Positions 1-8,101 of a DNA stretch of 8,101 nucleotides are shown piece after piece (positions within the stretch are counted from its first letter, which is position 1; the number at the start of each line of letters is the position of its first letter). The notes beneath the pieces were generated by a model. The model saw only the letters and a program-made list of their open reading frames with translations, was not told where the DNA came from and did no database searches. The DNA is from Burkholderiales bacterium (GTDB lineage Bacteria > Pseudomonadota > Gammaproteobacteria > Burkholderiales > Burkholderiaceae): contig CANBUA010000226.1 of assembly GCA_947372535.1 (NCBI GenBank), positions 1 to 8,101 on the forward strand, in the 5' to 3' direction. The position numbers were made by a program, and so were the translations under genes.

Positions 1-27
1 AATGAAGATTGCGGTGGTTTGCCGCCG

Positions 28-53
28 TTGAGGCGCAACCGCTGACGTACAAT
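28..53 (+). promoter_or_regulatory. Putative promoter of the tRNA-Thr gene
   Basis: A good -10 box, TACAAT (48-53, five of six consensus bases), ends 11 nt before the first base of the tRNA, so transcription would start around 60 and leave a very short leader. The best -35 match is TTGAGG (28-33), but the 14-nt spacer is shorter than the usual 16-18, so the -35 assignment is doubtful. The GC-rich stretch after the -10 box is typical of stable-RNA promoters under stringent control; that regulation is inferred, not shown. Confidence 0.4.
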
Positions 54-64
54 GCACGCCGTGC

Positions 65-140
65 GCCGGCTTAGCTCAGTTGGTAGAGCAACCGCCTTGT
101 AAGCGGTAGGTCATCAGTTCGAATCCGATAGCCGGCACCA
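65..140 (+). tRNA. tRNA-Thr, anticodon UGU
   Basis: A complete 76-nt cloverleaf with encoded CCA can be folded by eye. The acceptor stem is GCCGGCT (65-71) with AGCCGGC (130-136), followed by discriminator A and CCA (138-140). The D-arm is GCTC/GAGC (74-77/86-89). The anticodon stem is ACCGC/GCGGT (91-95/103-107) around loop CTTGTAA, which puts anticodon TGT at 98-100. The T-loop contains the standard GTTCGAATC. The body closely resembles the E. coli threonine tRNAs that read ACA and related ACN codons. It stands alone in this window, with its own terminator directly downstream. Confidence 0.97.
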
Positions 141-147
141 AGCATTG

Positions 148-184
148 AAGCCCATGAGGTCATTGACCCCATGGGCTTTTTTTT
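148..184 (+). terminator. Rho-independent terminator of tRNA-Thr
   Basis: AAGCCCATG (148-156) pairs perfectly with CATGGGCTT (170-178). A further GGTC/GACC stem (158-161/165-168) sits on top after one mismatch, with a 3-nt loop. The T-run covers 177-184 (eight T). It begins 8 nt after the CCA end of the tRNA, so it ends the tRNA transcript. The A-rich side also gives some U-richness to transcripts arriving on the other strand. Confidence 0.92.
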
Positions 185-425
185 AAAATGAAACGACCCG
201 TCGCTCATCAGAGGGACGGGTCGTCTGTCGGCCGTGCGCACCGCACGGCCTGGCGTGACGTCATGGTCCATCGCGCCTGTCCCTCTTGACGAGGGCTCCG
301 TCTTACCGACGGGCGGGTCGTGGCAGGACCATCCTGCCTGTGTCGCGACTGGCGCAGCACCTGACCTGCAATGACCGCCGACATTCGGCGGTCTCACGGC
401 TGAAAGCATCGCTTCGAACGCCGTG
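185..425 (-). ncRNA. Candidate structured non-coding RNA, about 240 nt, minus strand
   Basis: Seven stem-loops follow one another. From the proposed 5' end they are: 420-425 with 395-400 (inner stem 404-407/411-414); GACCGCCG with its complement (373-393, 8 bp); 322-338 (7 bp); 298-312 (5 bp); 281-295 (5 bp); 230-250 (9 bp, 3-nt loop); and 193-224 (10 bp, terminator-like). On the minus strand the two 5-bp stems have loops GGTAA and GTCAA. A promoter-like pair upstream (431-459) predicts a start near 425, exactly where the first stem begins, and the last stem is followed by a U-rich tail. I do not recognise the RNA family. It could instead be an unrelated cluster of hairpins, a repeat element, or an untranslated remnant of a lost gene. 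Confidence 0.33.
193..224 (-). terminator. Terminator-like stem-loop facing leftward
   Basis: ACGACCCGTC (193-202) and GACGGGTCGT (215-224) form a perfect 10-bp stem. A 1x1 mismatch and a CTC/GAG stem with a 4-nt loop (204-213) extend it. Read on the minus strand it is followed by TTCATTTT, a fair U-rich tail; on the plus strand no T-run follows. It lies back to back with the tRNA terminator, the usual arrangement at the meeting point of convergent transcripts, which suggests something is transcribed leftward from this gap. Confidence 0.45.
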
Positions 426-430
426 GAGCC

Positions 431-459
431 AGTATGCGCAAACGAGCATGGTTTGCCTA
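431..459 (-). promoter_or_regulatory. Putative minus-strand promoter for the candidate RNA
   Basis: On the minus strand TAGGCA (459-454) and CATACT (436-431) each match four of six bases of the sigma70 -35 and -10 consensus and are separated by exactly 17 nt. The predicted start is near 424-425, at the base of the first hairpin of the candidate RNA. Each box is only moderate, so chance is a real alternative. Confidence 0.3.
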
Positions 460-479
460 GGCGCCAGGCCGCCTAGACT
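453..479 (+). promoter_or_regulatory. Putative nnr promoter
   Basis: TTGCCT (453-458) and TAGACT (474-479) are the best promoter-like boxes upstream of nnr, each matching four of six consensus bases. The 15-nt spacer is short. They would start transcription near 486 and give a leader of about 34 nt. The boxes overlap the minus-strand promoter candidate, so the two would compete for polymerase if both are real. Confidence 0.25.
457..476. repeat. Inverted repeat over the divergent promoter region
   Basis: CTAGGCG (457-463) and CGCCTAG (470-476) form a perfect 7-bp dyad around CCAGGC. It lies between and partly within the promoter-like boxes pointing both ways. It could be a regulator binding site or just a hairpin in the nnr leader region; nothing in the sequence identifies a cognate regulator. 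Confidence 0.35.
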
Positions 480-507
480 GTCGGCATCGTGACCAATTCA
501 CGCGCCT

Positions 508-511
508 GGAG
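508..511 (+). promoter_or_regulatory. Ribosome binding site of nnr
   Basis: GGAG lies 8 nt before the first of three consecutive ATG codons (520, 523, 526). This spacing favours the first ATG, though initiation at the second is also possible and would change the protein by only one residue. Confidence 0.6.
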
Positions 512-519
512 TCTGCTCG

Positions 520-2127
520 ATGATGATGACGACCGCCGATCTCCATGATCAAGCCCCTGGCCTGGACGTGCTGAGCACCGCGCAGATGCAGCAAGCCGAT
601 GCCTGGGCCGTGGCCCATGGCACTTCCGGCATCGATTTGATGGCCAATGCAGGTCGTGCGGTCGCCAAGGCGATCACGTCAAAGTGGATGACTGCTGGCC
701 ATGTGCTCGTGTTGTGTGGTCCGGGCAACAATGGTGGCGATGGGTATGTGGTGGCCCGCGAATTGGCGCGGGCGGGATGGACGACTCGTCTGGCCTCGAC
801 AGTGCCCTTGACGCTTCTGCAGGGAGACACACTGCACCACGCCCAGCAGTGGCTGGCGCTGGATGGGGCATCGATCATGGACTTGAACCTGGATGCACAC
901 GAAGCAGGTTCGGCCGATGTCGGTCTGCTCGATGAGGTCGACCTGGTGGTGGATGCCTTGTTCGGCGCTGGCTTGTCGCGGCCTTTGGCGCCTGCTTTGA
1001 CGGGTCTCTTGCAGGCGGTGGCTGAACGGGGTTTGCCCATCGTGGCCATCGATGTGCCTTCTGGCGTTCATGGCGACACCGGGGCCGACCTGGGCGCCGT
1101 CGCTGCTGACTTGACCGTCACGTTTTTTCGCAAGAAGCCGGCCCATGTGCTGATGCCCGGGCGAAGACTTTGTGGTGAGTTGGTGGTGGCCGACATTGGC
1201 ATCAATGCTCAGGCACTGGCCACCTTGGTCGAGCCAGGCAGGCCCTTGTCCCGGGAAAACGCCTTGGCACTGTGGCAGGGCCAATGGCCTGCGTTGGATG
1301 AGGTCGGCCACAAATACATGCGGGGTCACGCGGTGGTGTTCGGCGGGGCTCGCATGGTCGGCGCGAGCCGGCTGTCCTCGCGCGCGGCTGCCCGGGTGGG
1401 CGCCGGGCTGGTGACACTGGCCGTGCCGCAGTCGGTCTGGCCTGTTTATGCCGCGCAGACGCTGTCGGCCATGGTGCACGCTTTGCCTGATGCGGACATG
1501 GTGGGTTTGACGCAGGCTTGGGCGATGCAGTTGGCGGCCTGGCGATGGCATGCCTTGTTGCTGGGGCCGGGCTCGGCCTTGGGTTTGCCGGGGGATGCGC
1601 AAGCGGTGCTGCGGCAACTGGTGTCATCGGCTTTGGACAAGGCTGGGCAACGCGCGGTGGTGCTGGATGCCGACGCCTTGACTGCCTTCGCGCCTCATCC
1701 AGCCTTGTTGTTCGATGCCATTGTCAAATCAGGCGCTTCTGTCGTGCTCACGCCGCATGCGGGCGAGTTCGACCGCCTGTTCGGGGCTCAGCGAGATGGC
1801 GCGTCCAAGCTGGACCGTGCGCGCGAGGCGGCCAGGCGCAGCGGGGCCGTGGTGCTGTTCAAAGGCGCGGACACGGTGGTGGCCTCGCCGGACGGGCGAG
1901 CCGTGGTCAACACCGATGCGCCGCCCTGGTTGGCCACGGCCGGGTCGGGCGACGTGCTGGCGGGCTTGATCACCGGCTTGCTGGCTCAGGGCATGCCCGC
2001 GATGGAGGCCGCATGTGCCGGCGCCTGGGTGCATGGCGCCTGCGCCCATGCGTTCGGGCCAGGGCTGCTGGCGGAAGACCTGCCGGAAATGATGCCCCAG
2101 GTGCTGGCGCAGTGGTTCTCCGCTTGA
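520..2127 (+). CDS. nnr: Bifunctional NAD(P)H-hydrate epimerase / ADP-dependent NAD(P)H-hydrate dehydratase
   Basis: This cytoplasmic repair enzyme restores NADH and NADPH that have become hydrated. The N-terminal YjeF_N domain interconverts the R and S hydrates, and the C-terminal ribokinase-like domain dehydrates the S form using ADP in the bacterial family. The protein has 535 aa, close to the two-domain E. coli homologue. The epimerase half (about 15-235) shows the glycine-rich CGPGNNGGDG (66-75), DALFGAGLSR (145-154) and IDVPSG (177-182). The dehydratase half (about 255-530) shows VFGGARMVGAS (273-283), LLLGPGS (346-352), LDADAL (382-387), TPHAGEFDRL (411-420), KGADTVV (448-454) and AGSGDVLAG (474-482), with the expected catalytic Asp at 478. 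No frameshift or missing motif is seen. It is transcribed toward the c-di-GMP cluster and appears monocistronic, with no functional link to its neighbours. Leucine TTG codons look frequent by eye. Confidence 0.96.
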   Translation: MMMTTADLHDQAPGLDVLSTAQMQQADAWAVAHGTSGIDLMANAGRAVAKAITSKWMTAGHVLVLCGPGNNGGDGYVVARELARAGWTTRLASTVPLTLLQGDTLHHAQQWLALDGASIMDLNLDAHEAGSADVGLLDEVDLVVDALFGAGLSRPLAPALTGLLQAVAERGLPIVAIDVPSGVHGDTGADLGAVAADLTVTFFRKKPAHVLMPGRRLCGELVVADIGINAQALATLVEPGRPLSRENALALWQGQWPALDEVGHKYMRGHAVVFGGARMVGASRLSSRAAARVGAGLVTLAVPQSVWPVYAAQTLSAMVHALPDADMVGLTQAWAMQLAAWRWHALLLGPGSALGLPGDAQAVLRQLVSSALDKAGQRAVVLDADALTAFAPHPALLFDAIVKSGASVVLTPHAGEFDRLFGAQRDGASKLDRAREAARRSGAVVLFKGADTVVASPDGRAVVNTDAPPWLATAGSGDVLAGLITGLLAQGMPAMEAACAGAWVHGACAHAFGPGLLAEDLPEMMPQVLAQWFSA

Positions 2128-2128
2128 G

Positions 2129-2141
2129 AAGGCCGAGCCTT
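2129..2141. other. Small hairpin between convergent genes
   Basis: AAGGC-CGA-GCCTT is a perfect 5-bp stem filling most of the 16-nt gap between the nnr stop codon and the stop codon of the opposing cyclase gene. There is no T-run on either side, so it is at best a weak terminator. Termination may be Rho-dependent or occur inside the opposing genes. Confidence 0.25.
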
Positions 2142-2143
2142 GT

Positions 2144-3859
2144 TCAGCCGATGCAGGTTCGGTTTTTGCCGGTGCGTTTGGCTTCGTACAAGGCCATGTC
2201 GGCGCGGTCCAGGGTTTGCTCGATGGCCTCGTTCTCGCGGTATTGGGTGACCCCGGCCGAGAAGGTGATGAAGACTTGGCTCTGGTCGTGGGTGAAGAGC
2301 TCGGCGCTCAGTTGGCGTTGCAGTCGGGTGACCACGGCCTGCGCTTCTTCCACAGGCGTGGCCGGCAGGATCACGACGAATTCCTCACCGCCGTAGCGGG
2401 CCACGACATCACCTGGGCGCAAGCCCTCGGTGACACGGCGCGCCAAAAATTTGAGGGCTTCATCGCCTGTCTGGTGGCCCAGGGTGTCGTTGAGTTTCTT
2501 GAAATTGTCCACGTCGAGCAGCCCGATGGCCAGCGTGGCGCTCTGGCGCTCGGCATGGGCCTTCTCGGCCTCGAAGGCGCGCATCAGGCCACGGCGGTTG
2601 GCGATCTGGGTGAGCGGGTCGGTGGAGACCTCGTCGGAGAGTTTGCGGATCTCGTCTTCCAGGCGCTGGACTTTTTCTGTCAGTTCGGTGGCGCGCGCGT
2701 GCTCAGTCTGCAAGCGTTCTTGCGCCTGAGTGACGGCGCCATGCACGGTGCGGCTTTCGGCGACCATCTCGCGGACCACGCCGGTGAGGCTTTCCAGGCT
2801 GTCCGCGTGGCCGATGGTGTCGGCGTAGGTGACCAATTTGTCCTGGAAGCGGCCGGTGGCGTGGCCCAGGGAGGCCATCTCGCCAAGCATCTGGTGGATC
2901 AGGTCTTTCAAGGCCTGGCGGGCTGATTCACGCTCCTGCCGCAACTCGCGCTGGCGCAGGCGTGTTTCTTCAAGCAACTGGTGCATGCGCCGGGTGCCGC
3001 GGCTGCTCAAGCCTTCGTCGAGCTCGGCCCGCATGGCGGTGCATTGGCCAAGCACCCAGCTTTCGTCCTCGGCCAGGTCCACGAGGCTGTCGGTCAGGGC
3101 ACGGCACAGGCCGGTCAGTTGTTCGCTCAGGTGCAGGCGGTGTTCGACCACGCGCCTGGCTTGGTCGCAGGCCTCGGTCAGGCTTTGTTTGAGGGGCGCG
3201 GACTGTTCGCCGTCCAGCAAGGGCGAGTCGAGGACTTGCTGGACGCTGCGATCCAGCACCTTTTGGGCTTCGGTGGCTTGGGGGTCGCTGGCGGGCAGGG
3301 CGCTGGACAGAGTCTTGGCGACGGTGCGCAAGGCCCAGTGGTGGTCGGTGCTGGCATCGGCGCCGGCTGGAGGCTGAGGAGCGGTGGCACCATCGGCAAC
3401 CGGGATCGTTGACAAGGCCTGGGCTGCCCCAGGTAAATCCGTGCTCGCTGCAGCGACCACTGCCCCGTCCTCGGTCTCCACCGGTGTATCCGCGGCATCC
3501 GAATCCCAGCTTTGTACCAGTTGGCCCACGCGCTGCAGCAGGCGTGCGCCGGACTGCTTGCTGCCATCGAGCACACGCTGAAGGCTTTCTTTCTTGCGCG
3601 CCGCCGTCCACTGTCGGTGGCTGCGCTCAAGCCCGCGGGTGATCTTGGTGATCAGGGTGGCCCACTGCGGGCCATCGTCCACGGCTGGTGAAGCGGGGGC
3701 ATCCGCTGGGGGAGGCACACCCATGGCTGCACATTCGGCGTGATAAGCCTGCCGATAGCGGTCAGGCGTGGGCTCTTGCCGGCTTTCGCTGAGGCGGCGC
3801 AAGGCGCCTTTGGCCAATTGCGCGGGCGTGGGGGCAGGGTTGCGGTTGGTGGCACTCAT
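2144..3859 (-). CDS. Soluble GGDEF diguanylate cyclase (571 aa)
   Basis: It makes cyclic-di-GMP from two GTP. The C-terminal GGDEF domain (about 414-568) has DPLTQIANRR at its start, the metal-binding DVDNFK (449-454) and active-site GGEEF (490-494). RPGD (481-484), five residues before GGEEF, fits the RxxD inhibitory site for product feedback. No membrane segment or signal peptide is evident, so it is probably cytoplasmic. The N-terminus carries PTPDRYRQAY (30-39), resembling a PTPxxY element I associate with proteobacterial GGDEF proteins. Then come an Ala/Pro-rich linker (about 118-170) and long charged helices (about 285-413) that look coiled-coil and could drive dimerisation. I chose ATG at 3859, with AGG at 3866-3868, six nt upstream. 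A TTG start at 3925 would overlap the preceding gene by 38 nt. It is the third gene of the probable operon. The signal sensed by the N-terminal part is unknown. Confidence 0.93.
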   Translation of the reverse strand: MSATNRNPAPTPAQLAKGALRRLSESRQEPTPDRYRQAYHAECAAMGVPPPADAPASPAVDDGPQWATLITKITRGLERSHRQWTAARKKESLQRVLDGSKQSGARLLQRVGQLVQSWDSDAADTPVETEDGAVVAAASTDLPGAAQALSTIPVADGATAPQPPAGADASTDHHWALRTVAKTLSSALPASDPQATEAQKVLDRSVQQVLDSPLLDGEQSAPLKQSLTEACDQARRVVEHRLHLSEQLTGLCRALTDSLVDLAEDESWVLGQCTAMRAELDEGLSSRGTRRMHQLLEETRLRQRELRQERESARQALKDLIHQMLGEMASLGHATGRFQDKLVTYADTIGHADSLESLTGVVREMVAESRTVHGAVTQAQERLQTEHARATELTEKVQRLEDEIRKLSDEVSTDPLTQIANRRGLMRAFEAEKAHAERQSATLAIGLLDVDNFKKLNDTLGHQTGDEALKFLARRVTEGLRPGDVVARYGGEEFVVILPATPVEEAQAVVTRLQRQLSAELFTHDQSQVFITFSAGVTQYRENEAIEQTLDRADMALYEAKRTGKNRTCIG

Positions 3860-3865
3860 GTTGCG

Positions 3866-3868
3866 CCT
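3866..3868 (-). promoter_or_regulatory. Ribosome binding site deciding the cyclase start
   Basis: On the minus strand AGG sits 6 nt before the ATG at 3859, inside the 28-nt gap after the regulator stop codon. It is modest, but it supports this ATG over the upstream TTG, which would lie inside the previous gene. Confidence 0.45.
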
Positions 3869-3887
3869 GACTTGATGGGGGTTGGGC

Positions 3888-6112
3888 TCAGGCGCCCAGG
3901 CCTGCCACGATGGTGGCCGATTCAATGTCGGAGGTGTCTTGAACCCTGGGCAAGGGCGGGTGATGAGGTTTGCCGGCCAGCCATTCGCTGATGTCGTCTG
4001 CCGGCATGGGTCGTGCGAACAAGAAGCCCTGGCAGATCTGGCAACCCAGGTTGTAGAGCACCTCCATTTGCGAGACCTGCTCGACGCCTTCGGCGATCAC
4101 ACGCAGGCCCAGTGCACGGGCCAGGGCGATGATGGCCGAGACCACGGCCGAACTTTGCGGCGTGCTGCCCAGGTCGCGAACGAAGGAGCGGTCGATCTTG
4201 AGCTCGCTGATGGGCAGGCTGGTCAGGTAGGCCAGCGAGGAGTAACCGGTGCCGAAGTCGTCGATGGAGATCTCGATGCCCAACTGGTTGAGCTTGTGCA
4301 ACGAAGGCACGACGCCTTGCAGATCCTTCATCAAGCCAGTCTCGGTGATCTCCAGCTCGATGGCGCTGGGCGTGACGCCCTCGGCCTCGAGGATGGATTC
4401 GATCAGGTCGACCAGGTCGCTGCGCTCGAAGATGCGGCTGGGCAGGTTGACGGCGATGGAGGCATCGAAGCCGTAGCGGTCCTGCCAGATGCGCGATTGA
4501 CGGGCGGCTTCGGTGATGGCCCAGATGCTCATCTCGTTGATCAGCCCGGTGGCTTCGGCCAGGGGGATGAAATCGCTGGGCTGAACCAGTTTGCCGTCCC
4601 GGCGCCAACGCATGAGGGCTTCCACGCCGATCATCTGGCTGGTGCGCACGTCGATCTTGGGCTGGTAGAACAGCACGAGTTCTTGCCGCTCCAGGGCCTT
4701 GTGCAGGGCGGTGTCCAGGTCAAGCCGCACCCGTCCCTTGCTGGCCAGTTGCGGGTCGTAGAGCATGGACGAGTTGCGGCCCTGGCCCTTGGCCATGTCC
4801 ATGGCCACGTCGGCATGGCGCAGCAGGTCAGCCACGGTGGTGCCGTGGTCGGGGAAGCACGAGACCCCCACGCTGGCGGTGATGAAACATTCCTGACCGG
4901 CGGCCATCATGGGATCGCGCAGGCCGCTCAAGATGCGGTGGGCAGTGGCCATGGCCTCGCCTGCATCGCTCACCTCGGGAAGCAGTACGACGAATTCATC
5001 GGCGCCCAGGCGGCCCACGGCCTCCAGGCTGCGGTGGCTGCGGTGGCCGTGCAGATCGAACGGGCTCTCGAGCATCTGCTCGGTGTGGCGCACGCAGTTG
5101 CGCAGGCGCCGCGAAACCTCGATCAGCAGTTCGTCGCCAGCGTGGTGGCCCAGGTTCTCATTGATGATCTTGAAGCGGTCCAGGCCGATCTGGAGCACGG
5201 CCACGCCATGGTGCAGGCGCTTGGCGTGCTCAATGGCGCGCTCGCTGCGCCAGAAGATCTGGCGGCGGTTGGGCAGTCCGGTGAGGGTGTCGAAATTGGC
5301 CAGGTGCTTGATCTTGTCCTCGGCCATTCGGCGGTCAGTCACGTCCTGGACGATGCCGGTGTAGCCGATCAGCAAGGCCACTTCGTTGAACTCGGGCTCG
5401 GCTTCGAGGTGCAGCACCCGCATTCGGCCATCGAGCAGGGTCACGTTGACGTCCACGCACAGCACGGTACCGTGGTCGAGCACATCACGCAGAATCTGCT
5501 GGAAGGCGTCGCGGTCGTCGTCGGACATCATCCGAAAGACGGCTTTGAGGGTCAAAGGCTCTTCGGGGCTGAGGCCGAAGACGCGCAGGCCTTCGAGCGA
5601 CCACATCAGCAGGGAGCCTTCTTTGCGCCAATCGAAACTGCCCATGCGGGCCAAGTCTTGAGCGCGGGCCAGCTTGGCCTTGCTGCGCTCCAGTTCGTGG
5701 CGGGTGCGGGAGGCGCGCAGCAGGTAACGCAGGCGGCCGGCCAGCAGGCTCCACTGATTGCACTTGACGAAAAAATCGGTGGCGCCTACTTCATAGGCGC
5801 GGGTGATGGAGGCCTCGTCGTCCAGGCCGGTCAGCATCAGCACGGGGATGGATTCGTAGCCAGGCATTTGCCGCAATTCCTGGCAGGTGCAGAAACCGTC
5901 CAGCCCAGGCATGACGGCGTCCAGCACCACCACGTCGGGCAGCCATTCGGAGACCGTCTTGAGCGCCTCTTCACCGGAGCAGGCCTCGAAAATCGTGAAG
6001 CCGCGTTCGCGCAGGGCAATGGAGGTCAACAGGAGGTTGACTTCATCGTCGTCCACGAGCAGGACGCGCGGCTTTTCTTCCGCATCATCCTCATCGAGGA
6101 AGGCATATCTGG

Positions 6113-6116
<4 letters not shown>
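3888..6116 (-). CDS. REC-PAS-GGDEF-EAL response regulator, probable c-di-GMP phosphodiesterase
   Basis: A 742-aa soluble regulator. The receiver domain (about 16-135) has acidic DDD (22-24), phospho-acceptor Asp66 in VLDAVMPG, Thr96 and Lys118, but the usual Pro after that Lys is Cys119. A PAS-like region (about 155-262) follows. The GGDEF domain (about 265-455) looks inactive: the motif is GADEF (371-375), the first metal Asp is Gly311 in QIGLDRFK, and about 19 residues (345-363) sit where the I-site loop would be. The EAL domain (about 465-715) keeps the phosphodiesterase signature: EAL (499-501), Asn557, ELEITET (587-593), DDFGTGYSS (619-627), Lys640, E676 and E679 in EGVE, and Gln696. Predicted role: phosphorylation-controlled hydrolysis of c-di-GMP to pGpG, possibly tuned by GTP binding to the degenerate GGDEF. 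The start overlaps the kinase stop (ATGA) and has a strong GGAGG. A bifunctional enzyme cannot be excluded. Confidence 0.94.

Positions 6117-8101
<1,985 letters not shown>

Larger units (their letters stand above)
141..519. other. Intergenic region between tRNA-Thr and nnr, rich in hairpins
   Basis: No credible protein gene is visible here. The short frames present lack family resemblance, and one runs antisense through the tRNA. After the tRNA terminator the region holds seven short inverted repeats between 193 and 425, an 8-bp palindrome TGACGTCA (256-263), a 7-bp dyad at 457-476 and promoter-like elements pointing both ways (431-479). The main elements are listed separately. Confidence 0.7.

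Noticed and set aside
117..140. tRNA-Thr 3' end as an integration attachment site
   Set aside because: No second copy of the tRNA 3' sequence, integrase gene or other island marker is seen in the window.
345..370. CAGGTCAGGT on the minus strand, resembling the start of the 4.5S/SRP RNA core
   Set aside because: The diagnostic GGAAGGAAGCAGC does not follow, so this is a chance match.
71..409. Minus-strand frame of 112 codons ending antisense to the tRNA-Thr, with a C-terminus reading YRIRTDDLPLTRRLLYQLS
   Set aside because: The end is simply the reverse complement of the tRNA gene, a well-known source of false hypothetical proteins; the upstream part has no protein-like features and lies in the hairpin-rich gap.
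450..457. GGCAAACC on the minus strand, resembling part of the c-di-GMP (GEMM-I) riboswitch
   Set aside because: The rest of the aptamer (GAAA-capped helix, GGGACGCAAAGCC, second helix with its receptor) is absent, and no c-di-GMP gene lies downstream on that strand.
679..1617. Long minus-strand frame opposite nnr
   Set aside because: Low-complexity Arg/Gln/His/Pro-rich translation opposite a clearly recognised enzyme gene; a shadow of codon bias.
1518..2396. Plus-strand frame running from inside nnr into the antisense of the cyclase gene
   Set aside because: It crosses two confidently assigned genes, has Gly/Arg/Ala-rich composition and no recognisable motif.
3860..3925. TTG start that would add 22 residues to the cyclase
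   Set aside because: It would overlap the regulator gene by 38 nt, while the internal ATG at 3859 has an AGG at good spacing and begins the recognisable N-terminal element.

Overview
The window reads as GC-rich proteobacterial chromosome, most likely a betaproteobacterium of the order Burkholderiales. This is inferred from base composition, the style of the Nnr and c-di-GMP proteins and the tRNA-Thr sequence. No marker gene fixes the genus. Nothing points to a plasmid, prophage, IS element or CRISPR array.

Left part (1-519): a tRNA-Thr(UGU) gene on the plus strand has a -10-like box just upstream and a strong rho-independent terminator just downstream. It is followed by about 335 bases without a credible protein gene. 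These bases are packed with perfect short hairpins. Read on the minus strand, they lie between a plausible sigma70-type promoter and a terminator-like stem-loop with a U-rich tail, so I propose a structured minus-strand RNA of about 240 nt. Next comes nnr (520-2127, plus), the two-domain NAD(P)H-hydrate epimerase/dehydratase that repairs hydrated nicotinamide cofactors.

Right part (2144-8101, minus strand): three tightly packed genes form a probable operon for cyclic-di-GMP signalling. In order of transcription they are: (i) a hybrid sensor histidine kinase cut by the right window edge (end of HisKA, HATPase, two receiver domains, HPt); (ii) a REC-PAS-GGDEF-EAL response regulator whose start codon overlaps the kinase stop codon as ATGA; (iii) after a 28-nt gap, a soluble diguanylate cyclase with an intact GGEEF active site and an RxxD inhibitory site. 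The regulator's GGDEF domain looks catalytically degenerate (GADEF, lost metal-binding Asp), whereas its EAL domain keeps the catalytic signature. The simplest model is that the kinase passes phosphate through its HPt domain to the regulator, which controls c-di-GMP breakdown, while the third gene supplies synthesis.

Points for a second look: the candidate minus-strand RNA; a run of nine C in the kinase reading frame just before the HPt domain, where slippage would remove HPt and could act as an on/off switch; the degenerate GGDEF domain with an insertion; and a receiver domain lacking the usual Pro after its conserved Lys.
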